Assembly: GCF_008831285.2 (NCBI RefSeq)
Contig: NC_045145.1
Location: 4,752,723 to 4,816,722, forward strand
DNA: 64,000 bases
Origin: Nymphaea colorata
Taxonomy: Eukaryota; Streptophyta; Magnoliopsida; Nymphaeales; Nymphaeaceae
Reading direction: 5' to 3'
The position numbers and the translations under genes were made by a program. Each line of letters starts with the position of its first letter. The first letter of the stretch is position 1. The notes beneath the pieces were generated by a model that did no database searches, was not told the origin of the DNA, and saw only the letters and a list, made by a program, of their open reading frames with translations. This document shows, one piece after another, positions 1 to 12,891 of this stretch.

Positions 1-1784
1 TGGGTCTTTCTATCACAATTCGTGCTTAATTGTTGTGGATTATCTGTGACGAACAACAGAGTTGAAATCGGAGGAGGAATTTGGAGATTTAAGAAGAACA
101 GATAAGGAATTGTTGTCCCATAACAGTGACAGAAATTCCTCATAATCTGCAAATTCCAGGCCATCAGAGAGAGATCTGAGGATGAAAATGGCTCAGATGT
201 CTTCGTAACTTTTAGATGATCAATTTGGTAAAGTTTGAGGAGAATTCAAGTTGATTTAGTCAGTTCACCAGAGCTTATCGGAGTTGCGGCGGCGAATCGC
301 GGAAATCAGCGGTGCAGTTCTGAGCGACAGCCGGAAATAGACCATTTTATGTCTCAACGAGCCAACTCTTGGAAGTGAATTTGAGGCTGAAATTTGGAGC
401 GTCTAATCCTCCAGATGTTGGCTACTTTCAGTCCAAATTTCGTGATTTTTGGAGCTCTGTACGCGAAGTTATGATTTTTTGAAGGAGACTCTCCAAAGCA
501 GGCGACAAGCTGTTTGAGGCTGAAAACAGACTGATTTTGCCTTCAACGAGTCATCAGCTGGGAACGACTTTGGGGCTGATCTTTTGAGCGTCTATTCCTC
601 TAGATCATAGCTTCCTCTGGACCAATTTTCATGATTTTGAAGCTCTAGACACGACGATATGGTTTTTTGAAGTGGGCCGGGTCTGGAAGCTGGTTTTTAC
701 ACCTGCGAGAGGGATTCTCGCCAGTTTGTTATAGATTTGGGTGAAATCCGAGATCTGGTGCATTCTCCATAACTCAAATTTATGATTGATTGCTGGATAA
801 ACATTTGCTTTATATCTTGAATCATTTGCAACATCAGATCTATTGTTGTTAGTTGTGGTGAGGAGCTGTTCCTGAACAGATCCTGTATTTTTGAAGAGCA
901 CGCAACCGGCGCTGAACGGGGCACATGTTTCCCCCTATTCCGTCCATCAACAGGAGTTCAATCGTTCTTTGGTGACGCTCTTAAACCTCCTGAGAACTCC
1001 ATATTATCGATGTATCTTGCCTACAGTGACTGCTGGTTCTATAAGTTGATGCTATAAAAATCATCAGGCGAGGAGGGACTGTTCAGCAGGAAGATAGCCG
1101 AGCTGCTGAGGAGTTGATCTTGGAAGAGGCGTGCGCTAGGGTCTAACCAGCGTCTGCTACCCCCTATTCCACATTCAACAAGGGATTCAACTGAGATTTG
1201 GTGAACTGCAGAACCTCTTGCATTTCTGTACTTCTGTTAATAAGTTCTTGAGATGCAGTGTTCTTATTAAGTTGAGGTATATCCAGAGAAGACAAACTCA
1301 GTAGGGAGCTCACTACAGCTGCTGTCCGAGGAGGCATTTGCTGTGGAGTATTGCTAAATACCGATGATTTTTTGGCTTTCTTCCTTGTTGAGTGTTGGAC
1401 TAGCTCCAACAAGGTAAATATGAACCCCCCTATAGCTGCGTGGGAGGGTGTACATTCTATTTCCAGCCAACCTTCGAGTTTGTAGCCGATTGGGGATCCT
1501 CCAAAGCACAGTTTGCCGAGGACACATTCCCTAAGCTACCGGACTTACTAGGGCGAAGGGTGTGGATTGCTCGTTTTAGAGATTGCATGTATGGTTTGAT
1601 AGGGATGAATGTGATTGTTGAGTGAGGCAGAGATCAAATTTGTATCGCTACCGTTTGTAAAGCCTCAGATTCCCCACTCTTGATTGTAGTAGGTTGAGAC
1701 TTGGGAGGGAAACTCCACTTGTATATCAGTAGGGAACAATTCAGTCGGGGTTGCTGTCCAATTTGGGCTCGAAATTTGTAATCT
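1..1784. other. Unassigned non-coding stretch
   Basis: No open frame here resembles a known protein. Two segments starting near 930 and 1160 share a CCCCCTATTCC start followed by a similar 'CAACA..G.ATTCAA' stretch, which suggests an old local duplication. The sequence lies downstream of the minus-strand LINE remnant, but no reverse transcriptase motif could be read, so I do not assign it to that element. Confidence 0.4.
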
Positions 1785-2291
1785 TTATTCTTTTATCCTC
1801 CTTTGACATGTCCGTCCCCAATAGATCTTGGGAAGCGACTGCAACTTGGCCAGATTTGAGCAGCTACAAGGGCAGGTCACATCAAAAGCATTTAACAGAT
1901 CTTCTCTAACTCTTTGCTCCTCCTTACACCAAACAACTGGACCTATGTCCTGCCTTAAATGAAGGGCTGCCAAACAGTCCTGAAGTCTGGTCGCCTCTCT
2001 ATCAGCCTTGCTGTGGGAAGATTTATTCCAATTCTTAAGGACCAACTTGACCTTGTTAAGCTTATCAAGCAACCATAACCGTATCATGGGGCACGCCTGC
2101 ACCTCCTCTTGCCACAAATTAGCAATCACAGAACAACAATCTGGTTGGAGATCCCAGTGAACATACAAATGGAAGACCCTTTGACCAGCTGTATAACGAA
2201 GTAGAGAAAGGTTGGAGAAAATTAGAGCAGAATGATTTGAGGTTGCCCTTGGAACCACCTGAAGAGAATTGATATCCTGCATAGAATACAC
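1785..2291 (-). pseudogene. LINE ORF2 linker between endonuclease and RT
   Basis: A 168-residue open minus-strand frame contains 'SNHSALI', corresponding to the SDHSAL motif that ends LINE endonucleases. It also has 'FHLYVHWDLQPD' and a basic, coiled 'LNKVKLVLKNWNKSSHSKAD' region like the linker of plant L1 ORF2 proteins. It ends at 1785, before any reverse transcriptase motif. The Asp of SDH is replaced by Asn. Confidence 0.65.
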
Positions 2292-2383
2292 CGAAAGGAG
2301 TCTACGTTTTACTATATACTAAACCCTCTCTATTCCTTCTGTTAGACTTAGACCAAGTAAACCTACCCGCAGGGTCATTAATC

Positions 2384-2942
2384 TCAAGAAAGGCCAGCAT
2401 AACAAACACACGTATTAAATGCAACACAAACTGAAAGAGATAGAGTTCTGCCGGTCTTATCATCACCCTCTCTAATTGAGTTTAAGTCACCAAGAATAAT
2501 CGTAGGGCCCGATTTGTTCGCCAGAACAGCACCCAACATGATGAGCTGGTCACGTCTCATACGAAAATTGGTGTGAAGGTACACTCCAACTACATCAATG
2601 ACTACTGAAGCCTCACACCTAACAAAAGAACAAGCAAACGAGTAGAGATTATATCTACAACTCCTCATTTGCACTTCACAATCATTCCAGCCCACCATAA
2701 TGGGCACTCAATTACCATCAACGCCCATGTTAAATTCAAAACTGTACCCCTTGAGAGGACTAGCAAATCTAATAAGATTCTCAGACATCAACATAGAATC
2801 ATACAAGAAGAATAAAGTCAGCTTATGTTCAGCAAGCAAATCTAAAAAATCACGCATAGTTAGCATTTGCCAACCCCTAACATTCCAACTGAGAATTTTC
2901 AGAGGAAGAAGAATCAGGTGTCATCTGGATAGCACGAACTAG
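2384..2942 (-). pseudogene. LINE ORF2 endonuclease fragment
   Basis: On the minus strand the start of ORF2 is visible as a degraded 'GLANANYA' block (in intact LINEs the neighbourhood of the 'NVRGL' motif). It is followed by a stop-rich stretch, then 'VVIDVVGVYLHTNFRMRRDQ' and 'PTIILGDLNSI'. The last block matches the 'GDFN' metal-binding motif of the exonuclease-endonuclease-phosphatase fold that nicks target DNA. Several in-frame stops lie before 2707, so it is a pseudogene. Confidence 0.7.
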
Positions 2943-3579
2943 CCCTATCTCCTTCCCAGGTCAAGGGTCAATTTGCATATCCAGACTAATCTCCCTCGAA
3001 CTAATCATGCCCCCACTCTGCTGCTCACACAGGATTGCTGCTGCCCGACTGCTCTTGCTTCCTAACGCTGCCCCTTTTCTCTTTGTCTGGTTGACTTCCT
3101 TACAAGGCAAGCTTCTCTTCTTCAAGGGAGAAGAGTTTCTGCCTTTCTTTCCTCTAGGCTTGACGATAGCCTGCTCTAAGGAAGCCAACCCATTCACCAT
3201 TTGGCCATGGACTATTGGATGGCCTAAGTGAACATCGCCCTGCTCCCCCATTGTTGTCCTGAGTTGTAATACTTGTTTGCAGTTTTACTCCACCCATGTC
3301 TTCCACCTGTAGACACATGGTCACCCAAGTCCCCATCGAGCGTCTGTTCACCGGCTGCCTCAGTAATACATGTCTCAACCTCCTTCGTCGACATCTTCCC
3401 CTCACCACCTCCGCTTCCATGGCATCCAACTGAGTTAATAAATGCTTCTCCGTCTCATTTGATGGTTAGTCCCTCTTGCATGCGGTTTGGGTTTTCTCTG
3501 AGCAATGCGAACCCTAGACCAACCATCGCCTTCTATCCCCTTATCGTGGCCTTTGTCAAGAGCTTGTCGATTTTTTCAC

Positions 3580-4140
3580 ATAGCAAGTAGCCCCACAGAG
3601 ACTACAAAATTGAATACGTCCCTCATATTCTAAGGATTGTTCAAGCACCAGTGAGCCATCAACAAAACGAACAGAGCCAGGAGGAGACAAGGAAACAGGA
3701 ACAAAAACTAAAATGCGAGCAAAACCATACCTTGCACTGGATTATGTGAACAAACCTGCATCCAAGAAAGTTCCACCGATCATTTTTGCAATCCCAGCCA
3801 AGACTTTGCGATTCCACATCTGCATTGGCAGGTCCGGAAGCCTAATCCAAAGAAGAACACGAGCCTCTGCCTCAATCTTCAGGGGCATGCGCGGTCTCCA
3901 GCGACTGGCAACCAAAAATCTGCCTCATATTTGCCAACGTCCCTCTAGAAGAATGACTTCCATATCCTCCTTTGAGTTCAGTCTGATGAAAAACAATCCT
4001 TTCGAAAGGATAGTGAAGCGAAGATTCTTCATCCACGCCCACAGTTTACACAGCTCCCCGAACACATATGCATAATCCATCCTTGGCCTTGCACCCCCTC
4101 TGGAAAGAAACGCAATCACAATCCATCTAAAAGGGTTCAT
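3580..4140 (-). pseudogene. LINE ORF1 fragment with DUF4283 domain
   Basis: The minus-strand frame from 4140 reads an N-terminal segment and then the DUF4283 pattern: a 'LFFIRLNSKEDME' strand followed by 'EGRWQI'. After a frame change it continues with 'RPRMPLKIEAEARVLLWIRL', and near 3590-3612 with an 'FCSLCG' half of a zinc knuckle. DUF4283 proteins are the nucleic-acid-binding ORF1 products of plant LINEs. The frame is broken by at least one frameshift near 3930 and by a stop near 3745, so no functional protein is expected. Confidence 0.7.
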
Positions 4141-4204
4141 CTTCCTCTCACTCTTAATAGGGTGATAATTCGTATTATTTACACCACTCCGACAATTCCG
4201 GTAT

Positions 4205-4965
4205 ATTTCTCGTTTCTCAACAATTGACTGGAGATAATTATGAAGGCTAAAACGTGCATGATAATAACTTAATAGCTTTATCAGTGAAGAACAAGTTGGA
4301 TTTTGCAGATGGTTCCATTAAAAAACCTATTGCACCACTGTCTTTAGTTATCTATTGGTAAAGATGCAATAATATGGTTTTATCATGGCTTCTTCATTCT
4401 CTTCACAAATCATTGTCAACCATTGTGATGTATGGTAAGAATGTTACCGATGTATGGGAAGACTTAAAAAACAGGTTGTCTCAGTCCAATACCTCATGAT
4501 TTTATCAAATCAAGCAACAAGCCATCAATTGTAAGCAATGTCAATTTTCCATTGATACATATTTTACTTAGATTAAGGCCTTATGAGATGAGTATGATTC
4601 TTACGCTACATTGCGGTCTTGTGAGTGTAGGGTGATGGCAAAAGTTATTGGCATTCAGCTAAGTGATCGATTGATTCAGTTTTTAACCGATTTGAATGAA
4701 AGTTATGCAGCCATTAACAGCCAAATACTTCTCATGAAACCTACTCCATCAATTTCTAAAGCTTATTCATTATGAATCCAAGAAAAAAAACAACATGAAC
4801 TTCATATTCCTATTCAATCAGAAAGCATATCTGTTGCTGTAAAAGGGGAAGAGCCAAATTATGAGGAGGTGAACAAAGGGGCTGGATGAGGCCTAAATGT
4901 GAGCATTGTAGGCACCTTGGTCATGTCAAAGCCCGTTGCTATCATCTGATCGGTTTTTCAAGGAG
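4205..4965 (+). pseudogene. copia gag (UBN2-type) with CCHC zinc knuckle
   Basis: In shifting frames the translation shows 'VSQQLTGDNYEG', 'ALSVKNKLDFADGSIKKP' and later 'WEDLKNRLSQSN', the usual blocks of a UBN2 gag. The zinc knuckle is intact at 4898-4939: C-E-H-C-R-H-L-G-H-V-K-A-R-C, spacing CX2CX4HX4C. Stops and a frameshift between these blocks make it non-functional. Confidence 0.8.
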
Positions 4966-5139
4966 GGGGATTTTATAGTGTGCCGCGTCAACAGCCACAA
5001 GCAAACTCAGTCATGACTGATAATGCATTGACATTACCAAATACCCCCAACCACAAGCCCCAAGAATCACAAGACTCGCCTACCACCTTGATGCCCGACC
5101 TTTACTGTCAATTCATGGGGTTTATGATAGTAAAAAAAT

Positions 5140-6440
5140 CTACCCTTGCAGGTACTCTCTCATTTCCTCTTGTTTGTTCTATCTCCTCTCAAATGTGAAT
5201 CATGAGGGCTACTCACCATATTGTTAAATCCTAATCAACCCTTTTCAATTCTAGTCCTGCCACATCTAATCATGTCAAGCTCCCAGATGGTACTAGTGCG
5301 CCTGTCACTCATGTCGTTCAGGTTTGTCTAAACCCAAACCTTACACTATCTTATGTTCTTTGTGTTCTATCTTTTTCCTTTAATCTTATATCTATTTTGA
5401 TGATTGTTACAGAAAATAATTGTCATGATGTCTTTTATGATTAATCTTGCTTCACTTAGGACCGTCGCTCTCAAGGAGGACGAATGGGAAGCGTAGACTG
5501 AAGCATGGATTATACATCTTTTGGGAGAGAGACACCGTTGACTGCTGCTGCAACAACAAACAAGTCCCATTTATGGCATGTTTCACTTGGCTACCCATCC
5601 AATTTGCTGTTAAAAACTATTTTTAGTTCTCTTAATTTTCTTAATAATGATGAACATTTAGTTCTCTTAATTTTCTTAATAACGATGAACATTGCTCTAG
5701 ATGTCATCTTGCTAAACATACTCGATTACCATTTCCTAATAGTTCTATATCCACCTACTCATGCTTTTGAATTGATTCAGTGTGATGTTTTGGGAGGTTA
5801 TAAAACAACTTCTCTATCGGGTGGACATTATTTTCTTACTATTGCCCATGATTTCTCTCTATTTACATGGGCATATCTAATGCATTATAAATCTGAGACT
5901 TGTTTTCTTATTTAAGGTTTTGTCAATACGGTAGAAAATCAATTTTAAACTGCCATTAAAAAATTTTTGAAGTGATAATGGGACTGAATTTTTTTCAAAT
6001 GATATGACATTTTTCTTACATTCCAAAGATATAGAAAGACAACATTCTTGTGTTGCGACACTCCAACAGAATGGCGTTGTCGAACGTAAACATAATGATC
6101 TTCTCAACATCTCATGTGCACTATGTTTTCAAGCCAAATTACCATTATGTTTTTGGGGTGGGTGTATCCTTACCGCTACGTATTTACTCAGTAGACTTCC
6201 TACTCAACCTCTACGTGGCAAAACTCCTTACGAAATTTTACATGGGTGTGCTCCAAAATATGAACACATTTGAAGTTTTGGTTATCTTTGCTACAGTTAC
6301 AAATTTTGCAAAACTCATAAATTTGATGGTAGGGCAAGACATTGTATTTTCATTGGGTATCCCTTTGGCCAAAGTGCTTACAAAGCCTATGATCTTAAAA
6401 CTCATGAGATTTTTACTAGTCACGTGTGAAATTTATTGAA
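5140..6440 (+). pseudogene. copia protease remnant and integrase
   Basis: Near 5200 a block reading 'IMRATHHIV' corresponds to the protease active site 'DSGATHHI', but the Asp-Ser-Gly is lost. The GAG-pre-integrase block 'LWHVSLGYPSNLLL' lies near 5570-5612. The integrase core shows all three acidic motifs: 'QCDVLGGY' (about 5778-5803), 'SDNGTEF' (5971-5991) and 'NGVVERKH' (about 6071-6094). It then runs through 'YLLSRLPTQPL'. A stop follows 'CFLI' near 5915, and a frame change near 6270 ends the main open frame. Confidence 0.8.
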
Positions 6441-6949
6441 ATGAGTTCCCTTTTCGTAACATCTCTATCACCGATAGTCAATTTATTTTATCCATATTAT
6501 CACAAGAATCATTTGAGTATGAGTACCATGCCCCTCAACAGACCTAACCATCTACCTCCTCTTACCTGATACCCATACCCAGGTGCCACTACCCAATGAA
6601 CCACCAATACCTGGCCCCATCATTTCACCATCCCCTACTACTAACAATGCACCTTCTCTAAGACATTCTACCAGGCGGCGCATGGCTCCCTCTCACCTCA
6701 AAGATTACCAATGCTTCTTATCGACTCAATCCACATCATCCAACTCGCTGACGACTTCCAAAGGAAGAAGGTATCTATTACATCATTTCCTTCATTTTGA
6801 TAAAAATTTCATTTGTCATCAAGCTTTCATTGCATCTATACTTAGCCACCACAAACTTTCCACCTTTCATGAAATCATGAAACATCAAGAATGGCAAGAC
6901 ACTATGCCTGTTGAAATACGGGTACTAGAGGAAAACTCTACTTGAGAAA

Positions 6950-8330
6950 TTGTATTTCTCCCATCTGGAAAACAACCTATTGGCTATTGTTGGGTTTATA
7001 AAATTAAATATCATGCGAACAACTCAATAGAAAGGTATAAAGCTTCTCTGGTTGCTAAGGGCTATACTAAAACTGAAGGTGTAGACTATATAAAAACTTT
7101 TTCTTCCGTTGCCAAGATCACTACTATTCGGTGTCTCTTGTTCGTTCCTGCTATCAAAGGTTGACATATTTTTCAAGTGGATGTTAACAATGACTTTTTA
7201 CATTGGGATTCAGACGAAAAAGTCTATATGATACTCCCACCTGGTTTTAACTGACAAGGGGAGAACAATATGGTATATCGGGTACAAAAATCTTTATATG
7301 GCTGAAGCAATCATCACAGAACTAGTTTTTTAAACTCACAGAGGCCCTTAAAGATCTCGGTTTCTCTCAATCAAAGGTTAATTATTCTCTACTCTCAAGA
7401 GTCAACCAAAATGAGAAATTATTCATAATTATATATGTTGATGATATCATTATTGCAGGAGATAACAAGCAAGCTATTGGAGAATTGAGAACTATTATCA
7501 ATGCCAAATTTCAATTAGAGAACCTAGCCAAGTTAAAGTATTTCTTGGGTATTGAAGTGGCCAAACCAAAGAAAGATATTTTTGTATCTAAAAAAAATGA
7601 GATGGAATAGCATCTAAAATTGGTTAATGAAAGAGGACAGCCTCTTAAGGTTCCCACTTTTAGAAAACTCATTGGATGCCTTGTCTATCTCACCATTACT
7701 TGGCCATACATTTTGCATAGTGTCCACATTTTAAGCCAATTTATGTCTCAACCAAGAACCGGGCACTTGGGGACAGCTTTTCATATTCTTCGCTATGTAA
7801 AGTGTACACCAAGTTATGAAATTCTTTTATCTTCTTAAAATGATATTAAAGTTTTTTGTGATTATCTTCTTAAAATGATATTAAAGTTTTTTGTGACTCG
7901 GATTGCACATCATGCCCTATAACAAGAAGGACTACATCAGATTTTTGTGTTTTCGTTGAAGATAACCTAGTTTCATGGAAAGTAAAGAAGCAAACAACTG
8001 TATCAAAATCTTTGGCAAAGCATAATATAGAAGACATGGATAAAATATGTTCTTCATGATCTTGACATTAAACAAAGTCGACCAATGGAGATGTTTTGTG
8101 ACAATCAAGCAGTTATCCACATAGCTGCAAACCCTGTGTTCATGAGAAAACAACACACATAAAAATCGATTGTCACGTTGTTTGGGAAAAGATTCAAGCT
8201 GGAGAGATTTGCACCAAACACATTGATTCAAATGATCAAATTGCCGATATCTTCACTAAAGCATTAGGAAAATATCCACTCTACAAATTAAGATGCAGGT
8301 TGGGTCTTATAGAACCAAGAACTTCAACTT
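6950..8330 (+). pseudogene. copia reverse transcriptase and RNase H
   Basis: RT motifs are readable across broken frames: '[18 protein letters not shown]', 'IFQVDVNNDFLH' and 'LPPGFN', then the catalytic 'YVDDIIIAG' with YVDD at 7434-7445. 'LENLAKLKYFLGIEVA' follows. RNase H blocks are 'LIGCLVYLTITWPYILHSV', 'DSDCTSCPITRRTTSDF' and the terminal 'SNDQIADIFTKALGKYPLYK' up to about 8290. Several stops interrupt the frame, for example after 'FVPAIKG' and after 'PPGFN'. A short direct duplication (TCTTCTTAAAATGATATTAAAG, first copy near 7830 and second near 7865) lies within RNase H. Confidence 0.8.
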
Positions 8331-8339
8331 GAGGGGGAG
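8331..8339 (+). promoter_or_regulatory. Polypurine tract
   Basis: GAGGGGGAG directly precedes the TGTTAACTG start of the 3' LTR. This is the usual site of plus-strand DNA priming in a copia element. Confidence 0.75.
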
Positions 8340-8690
8340 TGTTAACTGTTGCCTATGTCGATAAGATCTATATCTCATTAATTGAGGAGTTTATCTTGTA
8401 AATATTTTCTGTTTTAGAGACTGATCTTATTGTTGTAATTTTCCTTGTCAAGGATATCGACATTCAACTTCTCTCCCTATATATCACCATACCTTTTGTA
8501 AAGCAAAACACTAATATGAAATAACGAGCAATTGTTTGCCCTTCCACCGTGTCTAGCATTCTTCTCTCCACCGTGTTTATCAGATTCCGATGAACGGCGT
8601 AGCCAGGATCAGCAGACACCGGTGACGACTTGAGTAAACCCTCAATGGAGGGTTGCCCTTTCCCCACACCCTCGGGAACGAAGGCCATTC
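8340..8690 (+). repeat. 3' LTR of the copia element
   Basis: The LTR starts with TGTTAACTGTTGCC immediately after the polypurine tract. A TATATAT promoter box lies near 8478-8485, followed by a region that could hold the transcript start. Because the 5' LTR is missing there is no partner to define the right end; 8690 is only an estimate. Confidence 0.55.
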
Positions 8691-11600
8691 TCTCTTCATT
8701 GTCCGACGCATACTTCCATGTTCAAAATCAATTGAACTCCATGTAAGTTGTCAAGGATGTGGTTCACAAATTTGGACCAAAACCACTTTGAGCCGAACTG
8801 CATGCTGTGTCTTAGCAACGTCCACGTAGATGCTGAACAAACTGTGTTGGGTTAATTGGTTTGCCCAAGACTCGAACGTGACTCATCAAAACTTGGTTAA
8901 CTGGCCCAAGTTCCAACTTAGTTAAGAACCACAAAGTTACCTTGGATTCCGGTGTGAATCTACCGGAGGAAAGTTGCCTCGAATTCATCAACTTGGAGAA
9001 TCACGAGGCATAATATACTGAATTTTTACATGGAAAAGCTTTGAATCTATAACCTGGATTTGTAGCATCCATCATCTTGGTTGCCGTTGACGATTGAGTG
9101 AATCGTTCGAAATAAAATTGGATCTTAGCACCCGTTGCAGAAGGCCGACTCACCCTTTAAATACTTTACATATATCTAAGTCCGCAAGAAAAAAACAAGA
9201 ACCCACATGAATTCAAGCAGTCTGGGTTGATTCACCAATTCATGTGCTGGATTATTCTTTCCTCAATATGATGTTTGCAAGCATTTAGTCGGTTGTTTCT
9301 TTATTGTCATATTGGTGCCGTCAACTATTTGTTCATGCCCCTCAATCAAAAATTTCTTGCTCCGCCACTCCGTATGGTCCTTAAAAAAGACTTTTCCACT
9401 AGGACATATATCAAACTTTTTCAATTCTCAAGGAGCATTTAATTTCTTCGGATTTAAAATCCATGGACTTGATGTGGATATGACGTGACATGTTTTTGAT
9501 GGTGTGGTCAAAGATTCATGGTAAAATCACATTAAGGATCTTAGATCAGACCTAAGGTAACCATATTTTACTTTTTTACTTTGAGAAAGAGTTTGATTTA
9601 AGATAATCTCATCTTAAATCCAAGGTTCTCAAATCCTGAGAACTTATATCTATTAGACTATCAAACGCCCTTTTAATGAAAATGGCTAAGTGAGTTCTTG
9701 AATGCTCTGCTCCATATCTCCAGGTCAACAGCCAAATATGTTTTGTTTTTCATCAAATAAAACAGTTCCTTCAGTATCACCATTTCTAGCATCAGCCAAG
9801 ATGCAAACAACTGGAAGCAGGATTGAAAAGGCTCTTATTTTCTCTTGGCCAGAAACCCTCAAAAAACCGGACCTTTTAATGTGGAAAATCAGGGAACAAA
9901 TTTAAGTGGCAGTTTTGGGGCTTGATCCAGGGTTTATCCTCAACGACCTTCACTATTCTCCTCCTAGCTGCAGATGTTGTTCAAAGACGGTGTTTGAAGG
10001 CAAATGCTCTTTCCAGCATCGTTGGCTTTTCTTTTTCGTTTTTCTTTTCCAGAAACTACATGGTACAATCACTTCTTACAGACAAGGTACCCATGTCTTA
10101 GAAGGACAGGTGAAGGAGAAGAGCAGCTTGGCCTAACTTACGGAACAAACGGGGCCCTTAGTTCTAGGCCATACTCAATGCGGAAGATTTGGAAAACAAA
10201 TTCCCAGGAACTCATTTCCCGCTGATCCAAACAAAGAGGCTTATAAAGATGCATCTTCGATATTTCATCAGCATAATCTGAGGGCCTGTGCACCCTTGTA
10301 CGCCGATCTAGATCGTGTCTGCCTGCAAACCGACACCCTACACATCCTGGTGATAGTGAAAAAGGCTTCCCCAGAATCACATGGATACTGCAAATTCAGT
10401 AGCTATGAATGCTCGGTGGGTGAAAATGGTACTACCCAGCAGTTTCTTTGTGAAGTTTCTTCTTTTCTTTTTTTCGGTTTCATATGCTTTAGGCTTCTTG
10501 AAGACATTGTTTCAAATTTTTAGCCATAAGCGGCCCTTCTCCGTAGGATAAGTTTGCATCTAAAAATTTCTACAGCATTACATATTCTGGTTACTTGCTA
10601 GTTTAAAGAATACAGGTATTATTTTTATATATCCTCATAATTTGATCGATTAGAACAGTAGCAGGTCTGTCAATTGATGCGCTATCTTGGTTTGGTCAGT
10701 TCCACTGATCTCTGAACCATCTGACCTCTAATTTTGTTGGTGAGGTCAGTATGCTTCAGCTTTATTAGACCCAATTACATTGTCCTCATAAACTGTCATC
10801 GCTAAGGTGTGTTTTCCTGTTCTGGCACTGTTCTTCCACTTATTGGCCCGATCTTATACTACCACTTGGCCCATCTTGCCTGCTTCATAAAGGGGGAACT
10901 TAATGTTTCAAGAAAATGATCAGATATTCAGTAACCAATCCTTAGATAACTCAAGAATGAATCCTCTTTTCCTGAAGAAACATGCCTACAGATTTCTGGA
11001 AACAAGTTTTCCAGAAAGTTTCAGAGGCGTGGAAGAAACATATGGTTTCAGGATTTAAAAGAGTGAGAGTAACCAGCAACTTGAGAAGCAATTTGTGTAG
11101 GCTTAGCTAGAGAAAGAATAATCGATATAGTTGGTTATATAAATGAAACTGATCGCTTTCTTTTAATCTTCATACACTCCCCACAAGAAAGAAACTTGTG
11201 AATCTGGATATTCCAAGGGCGTTCACCAAAATCAGGAACTTCTGTTATCTGGAAATTGTAGCTACTAAAAATGGCGACAGTGCAAGATTTCAAATACATC
11301 AAAAGTTGAGGTCCTTAATTATGACATGCATGCAGATATTCTGATATCATAATTACTTCTTAGAAGTCGCAGTCAGCACAAGGGAATCTCTGAAGTAGGT
11401 GTGCAATAATTCACCGAGATGTGGACAACCATTCACTGTTTTCCTTGTGAGTCCTTTTTGCTTTGTAGTGAAGCACTTCTGCTCCCCACTTTGTCCTGCA
11501 TAGGCCAGGATGTACCACAGGTCATGATGCCTTAGTTTCTCAACTATATTAGATTATATATTATTACAAGAAAGCAAGTGCAATTTATTAAAGTTTTGGC

Positions 11601-12891
11601 CTCTAGGATCAAGTGCAAAGTAAAAACATCGGGAGTTAATATTCAAGCTTTGGTTCATTAATGATGATTTTGGTATGATTACTGGATTCATAAAAGAAAA
11701 AGAATAAGTTTTGGTTGAAATTGCAGATGCAGTACTGAGTTTGAATACTTTTCATGGTGGCTGACTACCCAAACTGGAGTGCAGTCGTTAGAGGATCAAC
11801 TTCACAATCACAAGAGCTTCCTTTTTTAGACTTTGTGGCTACAGAAACCACCGCATTGTTAGCAGATCTCTGCAAGATGTTGGAAGATTTCATGTACCGA
11901 CAATCTTACGTCTGTGGTTGGCTCCAAATCACGCACATGCATTTGTCTTCGAAGCAATAGACTATCTTGGTCATGAGTTTTTGAGAGATCAAACGTACAA
12001 AAGCCAGAGCTTTTGAACTGTTAGCCTGCGACTTTTTGTCACAAGATCGCACCTCCAGTCGAAGAATCATAAGTTTTTAAAGGATATTTGCTTTCATAGA
12101 GACGCATTCAGATACCCATGAAACAATTTCTTGGGGGCTGTGTAGCCTGCAAGTTTTGTGAATGTGACAGAATCCTCAAAAGCATGTAAAAATGGAGGAA
12201 TTTATGAGGTAAAGCAAACTACATGGAGACATAAGATCTCAATGTCCACGTCTGAGCACAAACTTATTAAGATTCTCATCAGGCTCAAAATCTACTTATG
12301 TTTATTTATTTATTTCAGGAACGGACCTTTTTGGTCTTGTTTCAAGTGCAATATACTAGGACAACACCTATTTTTGAAGCTGCTCTATATATGTACCATC
12401 CATCTAAAAGATTTAACAGATTTGAAAAGTTTAAGTAGTGTTTCATAGCATGGATATCGTATAAGAAGTTGCATTAAAAGCAGTGCCCACACTAGCCCAC
12501 AAAATTTACTTTATTTGTATATAGAAATTGGGTAATTTTCAGTTTTTTACATATGAGTGTCTTACAAATTTTGAAATTTAAACTTAAAAGTGCCCCTCAG
12601 CTAGAAATGTTTGGTTCTGCCACTGATTAAAAGGTGTGCATTGTAAAATCTTTAGCTTAAATAAACTGAGGATGTCATCTTCAAATCATATTGCATGTAA
12701 AAAACCTATGAATTTAAGGTCGGATTGAAAGATGTCCAACCTCAAATCCATACATCTACATCTGACGATTTCAGACTACCACGGATCAGATCCATGGTGA
12801 AACTAACACACCCTCAGTGGGTTCGATATAATATGTAAGAAGAGCAACCATTGGAATCCAACGGGTTAGCAACTATAACTGCAGGAAAGAG
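8691..12891. other. Intergenic region without recognised genes
   Basis: Several 60-97-codon open frames occur (for example 9702-9905 and 10296-10523) but none resembles a known family or is flanked by convincing splice sites. Short pieces near 9660-9675 (ATCAAACGCCC) and 10146-10160 (CAAACGGGGCCCTTAG) look like single termini of hAT-like MITEs, yet no opposite ends were found. Confidence 0.45.

Larger units (their letters stand above)
1785..4155 (-). mobile_element. Decayed plant LINE (L1-type) retrotransposon, lacking the RT region
   Basis: Read on the minus strand, this stretch shows the order typical of plant L1 LINEs. A DUF4283 gag-like ORF1 comes first (about 4140 down to 3580), then an ORF2 start and endonuclease (about 2942-2384), then the post-endonuclease linker (2291-1785). 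All parts carry stops and frameshifts. The reverse transcriptase and RNase H expected after the linker are absent, so the copy is truncated or was cut by a later rearrangement near 1785. Its 5' end lies at about 4150, immediately next to the Ty1/copia remnant on the opposite strand. No poly(A) tail or target duplication was found. Confidence 0.75.
4156..8690 (+). mobile_element. Ty1/copia LTR retrotransposon, 5'-truncated and decayed
   Basis: Domain order on the plus strand is gag with CCHC knuckle, damaged protease, GAG-pre-integrase, integrase, reverse transcriptase, RNase H, polypurine tract and 3' LTR. This is the Ty1/copia order (integrase before RT). All reading frames are broken by many stops and indels. 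No 5' LTR or primer-binding site precedes gag; the gag start sits directly beside the end of the minus-strand LINE, so the left end was lost. The right limit of the 3' LTR is approximate. Confidence 0.85.

Noticed and set aside
3713-4075. 120-codon plus-strand frame
   Set aside because: It is the antisense of the LINE ORF1 DUF4283 region, which explains the conservation of the frame.
9420-10160. Possible MITE between ATCAAACGCCC (9664) and CAAACGGGGCCC (10146)
   Set aside because: Both words are right-type ends in the same orientation, so they cannot be the two termini of one element, and no left ends were found.
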